Positions 1 through 8,004 of a stretch of DNA of 64,000 bases are shown in pieces. This DNA is from Bacteroidia bacterium (GTDB lineage Bacteria; Bacteroidota; Bacteroidia; SpSt-205), in assembly GCA_026414975.1 (NCBI GenBank), contig JAOAHZ010000006.1, forward strand, positions 1 through 64,000, given 5' to 3'. Under the pieces are notes generated by a model that saw only the letters and a list, made by a program, of their open reading frames with translations, did no database searches and was not told where the DNA came from. Numbering within the stretch: the stretch's first letter is position 1; every line of letters starts with the position of its first letter. A program made the translations under genes and the position numbers.

Positions 1-36
1 GGGGGGGGGGGGGGGGGCCGGCCCCCCCCCCCCCCC
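1..36. repeat. G17-CCGG-C15 palindrome at window start
   Basis: Seventeen G, then CCGG, then fifteen C. Positions 3-36 form a perfect inverted repeat centred between 19 and 20. It lies just upstream of the first gene and at the very edge of the window. It could be a real GC hairpin, but homopolymers with a self-complementary turn are also typical of a fold-back or assembly artefact at a contig end. The sequence alone does not decide this. Confidence 0.8.
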
Positions 37-74
37 GCCTCTACCCCCAACTAAGCAAGCCAAGGGTTGGAGTT

Positions 75-82
75 TATCTTTG
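75..82 (+). promoter_or_regulatory. -7 element TATCTTTG of the thiamine-diphosphate enzyme gene
   Basis: Perfect TAnnTTTG, the known Bacteroidota -7 box, ending 4 nt before the ATG at 87. I see no clear TTG -33 box at the usual distance. Confidence 0.65.
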
Positions 83-86
83 CGGC

Positions 87-1700
87 ATGAGTACAGGTGG
101 ACGCCTCATGGCGCGCCTTTTGAGGGATATGGGCATGACCCATCTCTTCACTCTATCGGGCGGACACATTATGGAGATTTACGAAGGGTGTGCGGATGCC
201 GGTGTGCCCGTGATAGACTTCCGGCATGAACAGGCCGCTGGCTTTGCTGCCGAAGCTGCAGCGCGGCTCACGCAAAAAATCGGTGTCTGCGCTGTAACGG
301 CCGGCCCTGGTGTGATGAATGTCGTTACCGCCGTAGCTAATGCTTGGCGGTCTCAAACCCCTATGATAGTTATCGGGGGTCAGGCAGCCCAGCCTACCCT
401 TGGTATGGGTGCCCTTCAAGAAATGGATCATGTCTCTGTCCTCAAGCCGATCACAAAATGGTCTGTGCAGGTTCCATCTCCCAAAGCTATACCCGACTAC
501 CTCAAACGAGCCTTCACAGCAGCAACTACGGGCGTAATGGGGCCTGTGTTTTTAGAGTGCCCCATGGATATTCTTTTTGACAAGGCCAGCACCACTGAGG
601 AGGAGATGCCCACCGATATAGAACCGTTTTCAGTAGGTGAGGCCGAAGTCAAAGCGGCGGCCGAGCTGCTCCGAGGCGCAGAACGCCCCGTTCTTCTCCT
701 CGGAAGTCAAATCCTCTTCTCTCCTTATGCCCATCAAATACGCCATGTAGTAGATTCGCTTTCTATTCCCACCTTCATGAATGGCATGGCTCGAGGCGCC
801 CTTGGAGCCGAGCATCCGTTATTTTTCCTCCATGCCAGAAAGTTTGCCCTCAGTCATGCCGATGTGGTAATACTGGCGGGTGTGCCCTTAGATTTTCGCT
901 TAAACTATGGAAGCTCCATTTCAGACAAGGCTCAGCTTATTCGGGTAGACCGGGACGCCTCGGAGCTCAAGCGTAACCGTTTGGCGACCGTATCCAGTTG
1001 GGGTGATCCGGGGGACTTTCTGGCTAAGTTGTCGCGTCTATTCTCCCCGCCTAATCATACATGGACGGAATGGAAAAATCTCCTTCGGCAAGAAGAGCAA
1101 ATGCGGCAAGCCCACGTAGAGGCAGAAGCAAGCGCCTCTTCGCGCCCTGTAAATCCCCTGAGACTGGGCTTAGAGGTCAATAAATGCCTCTCCCCCAAGA
1201 GTATCGTTATTGGGGATGGAGGCGACATTGTAGGCAGCGCAGCATACACGGTGCGTCCTCGGGGCCTGGGTCAATGGCTAGATGCGGGGCCTTTGGGCAC
1301 GCTGGGAGCCGGGGCTCCTTATGCTATAGCAGCCAAGCTAATTTATCCAGACAGCGATGTATGGGTGATTTTCGGGGACGGGGCATTCGGGCTCAACGGC
1401 ATGGAATACGATACGGCCGTCCGATTTCAGCTTCCTTTCGTAGGGGTGATAGGCAATGACGCAGCTTGGACTCAAATCAAACGCGCTCAACTCCCCTTCT
1501 ACGGGCGGGCTATTGCTACAGACCTCCGTCTTACCCGGTATGACAAGATGGTAGAAGCTCTGGGAGGATGGGGCACTTTCGTAGAAGATACCGCCGACCT
1601 GCCTGGCGCCCTGCAAGCCGCCTTGTCCGCCGGTAAGCCGGCCCTCGTCAATGTTCATATTAGCGAAACCGATTTCCGAAAGGGTTCTATCTCTATGTAG
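87..1700 (+). CDS. Thiamine-diphosphate-dependent enzyme, acetolactate synthase / 2-hydroxyacyl-CoA lyase family
   Basis: This 537-residue protein has the three-domain layout of the acetolactate synthase-like ThDP enzymes. The N-terminal pyrimidine-binding domain holds GGHIMEIYE near residue 25 and the expected catalytic Glu48 in DFRHEQAAGFAAEA. A central domain follows, then a C-terminal domain with the ThDP-Mg motif starting GDGAFGLNG near 430 and closing at the Asn of GND near 458. The N-terminal GGHI...DFRHE...TAGPG pattern resembles ILVBL/HACL2-type proteins more than biosynthetic IlvB, and there is no ilvN or other branched-chain gene nearby. The substrate is therefore open: 2-hydroxyacyl-CoA lyase, oxalyl-CoA decarboxylase-like, or a side-branch acetolactate synthase. 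The start is supported by the -7 box 4 nt upstream. Confidence 0.85.
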   Translation: MSTGGRLMARLLRDMGMTHLFTLSGGHIMEIYEGCADAGVPVIDFRHEQAAGFAAEAAARLTQKIGVCAVTAGPGVMNVVTAVANAWRSQTPMIVIGGQAAQPTLGMGALQEMDHVSVLKPITKWSVQVPSPKAIPDYLKRAFTAATTGVMGPVFLECPMDILFDKASTTEEEMPTDIEPFSVGEAEVKAAAELLRGAERPVLLLGSQILFSPYAHQIRHVVDSLSIPTFMNGMARGALGAEHPLFFLHARKFALSHADVVILAGVPLDFRLNYGSSISDKAQLIRVDRDASELKRNRLATVSSWGDPGDFLAKLSRLFSPPNHTWTEWKNLLRQEEQMRQAHVEAEASASSRPVNPLRLGLEVNKCLSPKSIVIGDGGDIVGSAAYTVRPRGLGQWLDAGPLGTLGAGAPYAIAAKLIYPDSDVWVIFGDGAFGLNGMEYDTAVRFQLPFVGVIGNDAAWTQIKRAQLPFYGRAIATDLRLTRYDKMVEALGGWGTFVEDTADLPGALQAALSAGKPALVNVHISETDFRKGSISM

Positions 1701-1729
1701 AAATGGCTTTCTTTTCGGTATAGGACTGG

Positions 1730-1737
1730 TATCTTTG
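1730..1737 (+). promoter_or_regulatory. -7 element TATCTTTG of the DtxR/MntR gene
   Basis: Perfect TAnnTTTG ending 4 nt before the ATG at 1742. It suggests that the regulator has its own promoter although the preceding gene ends only 41 nt upstream. Confidence 0.65.
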
Positions 1738-1741
1738 TCTC

Positions 1742-2377
1742 ATGGAGACCCCTGCAGAGGAAAATTACCTCAAGGCTTTGTGGTATTTAGGCGGGACAGA
1801 GAAGGAAGTATCCCTACAAGCTTTAGCCCAAAGAATGGGTACTACGCCCGGCGCTGTTACAGACATGGTCAAAAAACTCGCCGAGAAGGGGTACATCGCC
1901 TATCGTCCTTACTATGGAGTGAGCTTGACAGAAAAGGGTAGTGGTGTGGCTTTGAGGGTAATCCGACGACATCGGATATGGGAAACTTTTGTCTCCGAGC
2001 GGCTTGGTTACACCGGAGAAAAAATCCACGCCCTGGCGGAGCGTTTAGAGCATTTGTGCGATGATGAGTTTATAGATCGGCTCTACACTTATTTAGGACG
2101 GCCAGCGTTGGATCCGCATGGTGATGAAATACCCGCTCTAACTCCTAAGGTATATCCTCTGAGTCGCTTACGCGGAGGACAGCGTGGGCGGATTCAAAGC
2201 TATCTAAACCATCCGACTATTGCCGAATCCCTTAGTTTGTTGGGGCTTCAAGTGGGGGATATCGTAGAAGTGCTCGGTCCCTTTCCGGTGGATGGGGCGC
2301 TTTGGGTACGATGTGGCGAGCGAGAATATGCCTTACCGCCTACTATAGCGGAAAACTTGTTTGTAGATATTGTTTAG
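1742..2377 (+). CDS. DtxR/MntR-family metal-dependent transcriptional repressor
   Basis: The protein has 211 residues in the usual order: a winged helix-turn-helix at 1-60, the metal-binding and dimerisation domain at about 65-130, and a FeoA/SH3-like C-terminal domain at about 135-211. Likely metal ligands typical of the family are visible: His77 and Glu81 in RRHRIWE, Glu100 and His104 in the AERLEH helix, and His126 in DPHGDEIP. Members sense Mn(II) or Fe(II) and repress metal uptake genes. No transporter is adjacent, so the regulon cannot be read here. The WD40 gene follows after 6 nt and is probably co-transcribed. Confidence 0.9.
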   Translation: METPAEENYLKALWYLGGTEKEVSLQALAQRMGTTPGAVTDMVKKLAEKGYIAYRPYYGVSLTEKGSGVALRVIRRHRIWETFVSERLGYTGEKIHALAERLEHLCDDEFIDRLYTYLGRPALDPHGDEIPALTPKVYPLSRLRGGQRGRIQSYLNHPTIAESLSLLGLQVGDIVEVLGPFPVDGALWVRCGEREYALPPTIAENLFVDIV

Positions 2378-2383
2378 GTAGAT

Positions 2384-3280
2384 GTGCGCTTAATCGGAGA
2401 GTGGAGTTTACCTGGACACAGCGGCCCTGTTTACGCTCTAACTTGTGATTACGTCCATAGGACGCTTTTTTCGGCGGGGTCAGATGGATATATCGCTCAG
2501 TGGCGCTGCTCCAGCGGAAAGCATGCCTACGCAGTCGCTCGCACCCCCAACGCCATCTATTCGCTGCATTTTATCCCATCCAACCAAAATCTGTATGTCG
2601 GCGAGAGTTCAGGAACAGTGTATGTCTTAGACCTTGAGCATAAAAAGCTTAAGCGCTGCATGCGCGCCCATGAAAATGGGGTATTCGGTTTAGGCTCTCA
2701 TCCTTCAGACCCAGAAGGCTGGAGCTCAGGCCGAGATGGGTATTTTTTATTTTGGGACATAGAGCAAAGCGAACCCTTCGCTGCTATCCGAGTAAGTTCC
2801 GAAGGCCTTCGGGGGTTTGCTTTATCGGCCCAGACGAATAGCTTTTTCTGTGCCGGTCGGGATGGATATCTTTATGAAATCGCCCGTTCGGAGAGAGGGG
2901 TTAGACGAAAAGTTCAAGCTGATCCCCATTTTGTCCTAACGGTTCAGACTTGCCCTACAAATGATTGGGTGGCTTCGGGGGGAAAGTCTGGGGCTCTCAA
3001 GCTTTGGACGCTTGATCTTGAGCTGGTTTGGGAGCAGCCTGCCCACACTCTCACGCTTAATACCATTGCTTGGCATCCCAGTGGAAAGTACATCGCCACA
3101 GGTGGACGAGACAGACTTATTCATATCTGGAAAGCCGATTCGGGTGAGAAACTTTTGACTTTACCAGGGCATCTACGCAGCGTGAATGCCCTTATCTGGA
3201 TTAGCCCAGACACCTTGGCTTCGGGTGGAGACGATGGTCTGGTCAAGATATGGCATTTGGAGGGCCTACCCGAAAAATAA
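2384..3280 (+). CDS. WD40-repeat protein
   Basis: This 298-residue protein consists of about seven WD40-type repeats, with GH and W-D or I-W markers such as GHSGPVYAL, FWDIEQ, LKLWTL, IHIWKA and VKIWHL. That is enough for one beta-propeller. There is no signal peptide, so it is probably a cytoplasmic scaffold. No catalytic domain is attached and the partner is unknown. The start is GTG, 6 nt after the DtxR stop. The last 38 nt overlap the 3' end of the convergent dprA. Confidence 0.88.
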   Translation: MRLIGEWSLPGHSGPVYALTCDYVHRTLFSAGSDGYIAQWRCSSGKHAYAVARTPNAIYSLHFIPSNQNLYVGESSGTVYVLDLEHKKLKRCMRAHENGVFGLGSHPSDPEGWSSGRDGYFLFWDIEQSEPFAAIRVSSEGLRGFALSAQTNSFFCAGRDGYLYEIARSERGVRRKVQADPHFVLTVQTCPTNDWVASGGKSGALKLWTLDLELVWEQPAHTLTLNTIAWHPSGKYIATGGRDRLIHIWKADSGEKLLTLPGHLRSVNALIWISPDTLASGGDDGLVKIWHLEGLPEK

Positions 3281-4355
3281 CTCCGCCCGGTTTTTGGGCT
3301 ATCCAGCCCTCTATTTCCATTTGCATGAGTGCCCAACTAATCTCGGATATGGAGCGTCCCATGGCGGCACAGAGTTCATCCACGTGCCTCAAGCCCTTCT
3401 CTAAAAGGGCGTAAATCTGTGCATGAAGGGGATCAGAGGGTTTGGGTTGTTCTACCGGAGGGGGAGGCGAAGCTGAAAGCGGTAGCTGCTGGGTCTGCCA
3501 ACGAAGCTCCTCCAAAAGAAGGCGCGGTTCATAGGCTATCTGAGCGACTTGCTCGGCAATGAGATTATGAGTACCTTCTGAAGCAGGTGAGAAGATATCC
3601 CCTGGCACAGCGAATACAGGACGATTCATGGCAAAGGCGGCTCGCGCCGTAAAAAGAGCACCTCCTCTCTGCCTGGATTCTATCACCAGCGTCAGGTGGG
3701 CCAGCCCTGCAATAACGCGGTTTCGATAGGGAAAGTGAAGCGGGTGTAACTTGACGCCCGGAGGATACTCGCTTAGCCATGCCCCCCCTTCCAATATAGC
3801 CTCAGCTAAAGACCGATGGGCAGGAGGATAAATGCGCTCTAATCCATGAGCAAGCACAGCGATAGTTTTCCCTCCTTTTTCTAAAGTCGCCCGGTGCGCC
3901 TGCGCATCAATTCCGTAGGCTAAACCGCTCACAATCCCTACACCAGCTTCTACGAGCTTCTCCACAAAGTAATCCGTGACCCGAAGACCATAAGCGGTAG
4001 GCTTACGAGTTCCCACCACAGCTACCAGGGGTTGTCCTATAAGGGGATGAGGACCTTTCTTGAAAAGCAATGCTGGAGGGGGTGATGCAGCTTCCAGCAA
4101 GGGAGGGAAGGCTTGACTGTAATAGGGTATGAGCTGGATGCCCAAAGTCTCGCAGCGGCGCAAGGTAGCTTCGGCTGATTTACGAAGGGCAGCTAAGTGA
4201 GAGACCTGACCGCGCAAAGGGGAGGGCAGAGGCGCCGTGTCCTGATAGCTCCATAACACCTCTAAGCTGCCCCATGCCTCCCGTAGCTTTCGGATTTGGC
4301 GCCCGCCGATGCCTTCTTGGGCTAAAAGCGCTAGAAGCGCCAAAAGCTCCTCCAT
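3243..4355 (-). CDS. dprA: DNA processing protein DprA (Smf)
   Basis: The protein loads RecA on incoming single-stranded DNA during natural transformation. Its 370 residues show an N-terminal SAM/HhH-like region, then the DprA Rossmann core: VAVVGTRKPTAYG, SGLAYGIDAQAH, YRNRVIAGL, SRQRGGALFTA and FAVPGD. A C-terminal winged helix covers about residues 310-365. It directly abuts porQ upstream (stop 4356, start 4355), so the two are probably co-transcribed, and it overlaps the WD40 gene tail to tail. Length is normal. Confidence 0.95.
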   Translation of the reverse strand: MEELLALLALLAQEGIGGRQIRKLREAWGSLEVLWSYQDTAPLPSPLRGQVSHLAALRKSAEATLRRCETLGIQLIPYYSQAFPPLLEAASPPPALLFKKGPHPLIGQPLVAVVGTRKPTAYGLRVTDYFVEKLVEAGVGIVSGLAYGIDAQAHRATLEKGGKTIAVLAHGLERIYPPAHRSLAEAILEGGAWLSEYPPGVKLHPLHFPYRNRVIAGLAHLTLVIESRQRGGALFTARAAFAMNRPVFAVPGDIFSPASEGTHNLIAEQVAQIAYEPRLLLEELRWQTQQLPLSASPPPPVEQPKPSDPLHAQIYALLEKGLRHVDELCAAMGRSISEISWALMQMEIEGWIAQKPGGVIFRVGPPNAIS

Positions 4356-5378
4356 TTAGTTAGGGAAAGGCTTTACAGCTAAAGAGAAAGCATGGGCAGC
4401 GGCTTGACGGAAAAACAGAACATACCCGTAATCTAACTGCCATTTTCGTCCGCCAAAGCTCGCACCGAAGCTGACCCCTCCAAGAGCAGACGACCCCACG
4501 GGATTGAGTTCGCGGCGCCGCTGTACATGATAGGCAGCTCGTAGGCGAAATGCCCCTTCTGGAAAAAGCTCCACTCCTGCTACGATATGCCGAAAGAGGT
4601 GTTCAGTCCATTTGGGTGAAGGTGGTGGAAGGGGATTGCCTAATAAATCATAGCGCACCGGCTGAAGCGGATCATTGTAAGCCATGCGCCATCGCTCCAG
4701 GTGTATCGCTCCAATATGTACCCGAAAAGGGGCGTGCGGCACCCGATGGCTAAAAGTCATCTGGAGAGAAGTTGGGAAGGGCTGAGCGAAGGGCCGCCCT
4801 GCAGGACGAGATAGTTCTGCCCCTAAGCTGCGTAGGAGGACAGAAAACCCCAACCCTCCGACACTATCTTCATACCCTATGCCTATATCCGTTGCAATTC
4901 CGAAGCGGCGATATCTATCTACCGAAATCACTGAGAAAGGGAGCTTAATATTCATCCCAGCATGCCATCGTCCAAAATGACGCGCAGCTCCTGCCATCCA
5001 AGCACCCTCATAAGCGTGGAAGTTGCCTAAGGCATTTCCTAACTCATCTGTTTGCCGTATAGCACCATAGTTGACGTATAAGAGCCCCGTCCAAAAAGTA
5101 CCAATGTCCCGCCAGTGGTAAGCATACGATAGCTGGCTGATGAAGATATCAGCGAGGTAGGGTTGTACGGTCAGATGAAATGTCTGATGGTAGATAGGCC
5201 GCAGCAGAGCAGGGTTTTGAGCGACTGCATTGAGGTCCCTGCCGCCTTCCCAGGCTAAGCCTCCCAAAGAAGCACTACGAGCAGATGGAGCCATGTTCAG
5301 GAAATCATAACTCCATCCACCCGCTATCTGTCCCCAGAGTAGCCCTCCGAAGACACTACTGAGCCACCATCGTCGCAA
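4356..5378 (-). CDS. porQ: Type IX secretion system protein PorQ family (outer-membrane beta-barrel)
   Basis: The 340-residue protein has a signal peptide (MRRWWLSSVFGGLLWG) followed by the family opening YDFLNMAPSARSASLGG and NAVAQNPALLRP, then alternating hydrophobic strands of an outer-membrane barrel ending in FSLAVKPF. PorQ/PorV-type barrels work with the T9SS that exports proteins carrying C-terminal sorting domains. Candidate cargo in this window includes the products at 12204-14504, 24216-26066 and 55287-56543. It overlaps the 3' end of ispH by 23 nt. PorQ is preferred over PorV because of the length and N-terminal motif. Confidence 0.82.
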   Translation of the reverse strand: MRRWWLSSVFGGLLWGQIAGGWSYDFLNMAPSARSASLGGLAWEGGRDLNAVAQNPALLRPIYHQTFHLTVQPYLADIFISQLSYAYHWRDIGTFWTGLLYVNYGAIRQTDELGNALGNFHAYEGAWMAGAARHFGRWHAGMNIKLPFSVISVDRYRRFGIATDIGIGYEDSVGGLGFSVLLRSLGAELSRPAGRPFAQPFPTSLQMTFSHRVPHAPFRVHIGAIHLERWRMAYNDPLQPVRYDLLGNPLPPPSPKWTEHLFRHIVAGVELFPEGAFRLRAAYHVQRRRELNPVGSSALGGVSFGASFGGRKWQLDYGYVLFFRQAAAHAFSLAVKPFPN

Positions 5379-6225
5379 AGTGCGCCTCTATATGAGACTT
5401 CACTTTCTCCATCAGCCACTGGGGGGTGGAAGTAGCCCCAGCTATACCTATCTTTTCCGCTCCTTCTAACCAGGCCCATACAATCTCTTCTGGAGAAGAG
5501 ATGTAATAACTCCGAGGGTTAGCCGCTTGACATACAGAGAAAAGGGATTTGCCATTGGAGCTTTTTTTACCGGCGACGAAAAGGACGACATCTTGACTCC
5601 GAGCGAACGCTTCCAGGTGGGGCTCTCGATTGGAAACCTGGCGACACAACGTGTCGGCTATGATAGAGTCGGGACAGCGTTGCAGCAGTCGCTCAGCCAC
5701 TGCGGCAAAAAGAGCCGGCGACTTCGTGGTCTGACTGAATAAGTAAGTAACTTTACGAGGCTCTAAGGGTAGGGTATCTACCTCTTCTGGTGAGGACACC
5801 ACGAATAGCTTGGCTTTTTCAAGCTGACCTACTAAACCTATAATCTCAGGGTGTCCCAGCTTTCCTAAAAGCACAATCTGGACATCAGGACGGTCTATCT
5901 CGCGTAAACGATTCTGTAGCTTGAGGACTACGGGGCATGAGGCATCCAAAAGCCGAATCCCATATCGTAAGGCCAACTCATATGTTTCTGGCGGTTCTCC
6001 GTGAGCTCGAATCAAAACAGTTTCTCCGGCTAAGTTGGGCAAGTCAGAATGGCTGATGATTCGCAGACCTTTCTGCTTGAGCCGCTGTACTTCCTCATCA
6101 TTGTGCACGATATCACCCAAGCAATAGAGGTAAGGGTGATGAGCGAGGTAAGACTCGGCCATCTCCACGGCATAGACGACTCCAAAGCAAAAACCTGAGT
6201 TAGAACTGATGGTTACAGTGGGCAT
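5356..6225 (-). CDS. ispH: 4-hydroxy-3-methylbut-2-enyl diphosphate reductase IspH
   Basis: This is the last enzyme of the MEP isoprenoid pathway and forms IPP and DMAPP using a [4Fe-4S] cluster. The three cluster cysteines are in place: Cys13 (GFCFGV), Cys97 (DASCPVV) and Cys194 (DTLCRQVSNR). The conserved histidines in IVHND, RAHGE and LGHPE are present. At 289 residues it has normal length. It lies 23 nt downstream of cmk. A TACCTTCG box, one mismatch from the -7 consensus, ends 7 nt before the ATG, so it may also be transcribed separately. Confidence 0.95.
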   Translation of the reverse strand: MPTVTISSNSGFCFGVVYAVEMAESYLAHHPYLYCLGDIVHNDEEVQRLKQKGLRIISHSDLPNLAGETVLIRAHGEPPETYELALRYGIRLLDASCPVVLKLQNRLREIDRPDVQIVLLGKLGHPEIIGLVGQLEKAKLFVVSSPEEVDTLPLEPRKVTYLFSQTTKSPALFAAVAERLLQRCPDSIIADTLCRQVSNREPHLEAFARSQDVVLFVAGKKSSNGKSLFSVCQAANPRSYYISSPEEIVWAWLEGAEKIGIAGATSTPQWLMEKVKSHIEAHFATMVAQ

Positions 6226-6248
6226 GCTAATCCGAAGGTAATAACTTT

Positions 6249-6935
6249 TTACGAAGGGGAGGGTGCATAGATAAGGACCTCAGCCCACTTCGTGACGATA
6301 GCGATTTGTTCAGGGATAGTTAGGTGGCTTGTGTCCAATATACGAGCATCGGGAGCACGCCGCAGAGGACTGATTGGGCGAGTTTCGTCTCGCTGGTCTC
6401 TCTCCAAGAGCTCTTTCTCTACAGCTTCACGCGTAGTAGGGATGCCTTGAGCGATTAGCTCTTTGTACCGGCGCTCTACTCGGGCCTGGATATCAGCCTG
6501 CATAAACACCTTTAGATCAGCTTGGGGAAATACAACTGTACCGATGTCTCGCCCATCCATAACAATCCCCCCCTTCTCTCCCAAACGTCGCTGTTCCCGA
6601 ATAAGCCGTTCTCTCAGCCACGCTATACCACTTACCTCACTAGCAAGAATCCCTATCTCAGGTTGGCGTAGTTCATCCCGCAAGAGCTTTCCATTCACAT
6701 AGATTAGCATTTCTGTGCCTCGCCTCTCCATATCGAGAGAAAAGCTACTCATAAGCTCGGGAAGATTTTCTTCGTCTATGTGTCGTACCTGTTTCTGTAG
6801 TAGATACCAAGCTGCAGCTCTATACATCGCACCAGAATCTATATGTAGATATCCAAGCAGTTCTGCTACCCCTTGAGCTGTAGTGCTTTTCCCAGTAGCG
6901 GCATATCCGTCTATGGCTATCACTATTGGACGCAC
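6249..6935 (-). CDS. cmk: Cytidylate kinase
   Basis: The enzyme phosphorylates CMP and dCMP. The P-loop GYAATGKST lies near the N-terminus, followed by the DSGAMYRA motif and MDGRDIGTVVFP, and a C-terminal R-x-x-D region typical of Cmk. The open frame can begin with TTG at 6944, but those bases are part of a perfect -7 box (TATATTTG, 6942-6949). I therefore place the start at GTG 6935, 6 nt after the box, giving 228 residues that begin MRPIVIAIDG. It is followed by ispH. Confidence 0.93.
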   Translation of the reverse strand: MRPIVIAIDGYAATGKSTTAQGVAELLGYLHIDSGAMYRAAAWYLLQKQVRHIDEENLPELMSSFSLDMERRGTEMLIYVNGKLLRDELRQPEIGILASEVSGIAWLRERLIREQRRLGEKGGIVMDGRDIGTVVFPQADLKVFMQADIQARVERRYKELIAQGIPTTREAVEKELLERDQRDETRPISPLRRAPDARILDTSHLTIPEQIAIVTKWAEVLIYAPSPS

Positions 6936-6941
6936 AAGGCT

Positions 6942-6949
6942 CAAATATA
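6942..6949 (-). promoter_or_regulatory. -7 element TATATTTG of cmk
   Basis: Perfect TAnnTTTG on the minus strand, ending 6 nt before the GTG at 6935. It argues against the longer TTG start at 6944. Confidence 0.6.
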
Positions 6950-6994
6950 AGTCTATCTGGTTTGATTAGCCGTACAGCGTATGATCTAACTTTT

Positions 6995-7002
6995 TACCTT
7001 TG
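6995..7002 (+). promoter_or_regulatory. -7 element TACCTTTG of the first Wzz-like gene
   Basis: Perfect TAnnTTTG ending 4 nt before GTG 7007. This spacing decides the start of the gene. Confidence 0.62.
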
Positions 7003-7006
7003 TCTT

Positions 7007-7999
7007 GTGCAGCGTGAGAAGCTCCTCTGGATTCCCGCCCACTTGCTTCTATACGTGAAGGTGTGGAGGCAATCTCTCCCTTGGATAATAGGATTCACAC
7101 TCCTTGTAGCTACGATAGTAGGTATTTGGCAATACCTTCAACCCAATCAGTATCTCTGTGAGGTTGAGTTCGTTCCTCCCTCAACTTTTCATCTCTCTAC
7201 CCACCCCCCCCAAGTTGTTCCCGGCTCAACGATAGATTTGGAGAGATTCTATACCTATCTCCAATCTCCTGTCTTATGGGGAGCTGTAGTGGATAGCTTT
7301 AGGCTTATAGAGCACTACAACTTAGCCAAAATCAAAGATCCACTAAAGCTTGAGAAGGCTCTCAGGCGAGAGTTATCTCGCCGGTCCTCATACCGCATCA
7401 CAAATAATTCTACTTTGTATCTTTCTTTCTTGGATGAGAATCCGGACTATGCCTATAGAATTGTCAATTTTATCTTGGATAAGATTAAAGAAGAGCTGGA
7501 TGTTTTCACTCATGAATCTAAAATCAAGCAAGGAGTTTTATTAGAAGAAGAAGTTGCTGTGGATAAGCGACTGCGTGAAGTTCAGGAGCAATTAGCTGCA
7601 CTGCGCCGGATGTATAAATACCTACCAGTACTCGAGTCAAATACTGGACGCATAAATCTGGCTCCTCAGGGGCTTTTATATAGGGATGAAATGCTAACCG
7701 AATATCTTGCTCACTACGATGAGATGATAACGTTAGAGAGAGAGCTTCACAATCTTACTCAACTAAAAATCAGGTTCTCCAACTATCGCACCGAACGTTC
7801 TTACTATCTCTCCATATACAAGGAGAAGCTATGGCTAATCGTGAGGCCTACCCGTCCCACTGCCCCCGCATACCCTCGACCTCTGCGGTGGATAGTACTA
7901 AGCGGGCTATTCGCCTTTACCTTATCATCACTGCTGGTTATCTATCTCTATCACATGCGTCGTCTTTCTGAAAAAGAACTATTTGAGAAAGTTTCCTGA
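7007..7999 (+). CDS. Wzz-like polysaccharide chain-length determinant (copy 1)
   Basis: A 330-residue inner-membrane protein with the Wzz topology: one membrane segment near the N-terminus (WIIGFTLLVATIVGIW), a long periplasmic part with coiled-coil helices in the middle, and a second membrane segment near the C-terminus preceded by a Pro-rich stretch (VRPTRPTAPAYP). It shares CEVEFVPP, a DLER-YLQS block and D-NP(D)-YAY with the next gene, so the two are tandem paralogues. The frame is open back to 6926, but GTG 7007 is chosen because of the -7 box and because it matches the length of copy 2. No polymerase, flippase or glycosyltransferase is adjacent. Confidence 0.75.
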   Translation: MQREKLLWIPAHLLLYVKVWRQSLPWIIGFTLLVATIVGIWQYLQPNQYLCEVEFVPPSTFHLSTHPPQVVPGSTIDLERFYTYLQSPVLWGAVVDSFRLIEHYNLAKIKDPLKLEKALRRELSRRSSYRITNNSTLYLSFLDENPDYAYRIVNFILDKIKEELDVFTHESKIKQGVLLEEEVAVDKRLREVQEQLAALRRMYKYLPVLESNTGRINLAPQGLLYRDEMLTEYLAHYDEMITLERELHNLTQLKIRFSNYRTERSYYLSIYKEKLWLIVRPTRPTAPAYPRPLRWIVLSGLFAFTLSSLLVIYLYHMRRLSEKELFEKVS

Positions 8000-8004
8000 G
8001 AAGC

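Noticed and set aside
6926-7006. Longer N-terminus for the first Wzz-like protein
   Set aside because: It would overlap cmk, extend beyond the paralogue's N-terminus and place the -7 box inside the gene; GTG 7007 fits better.
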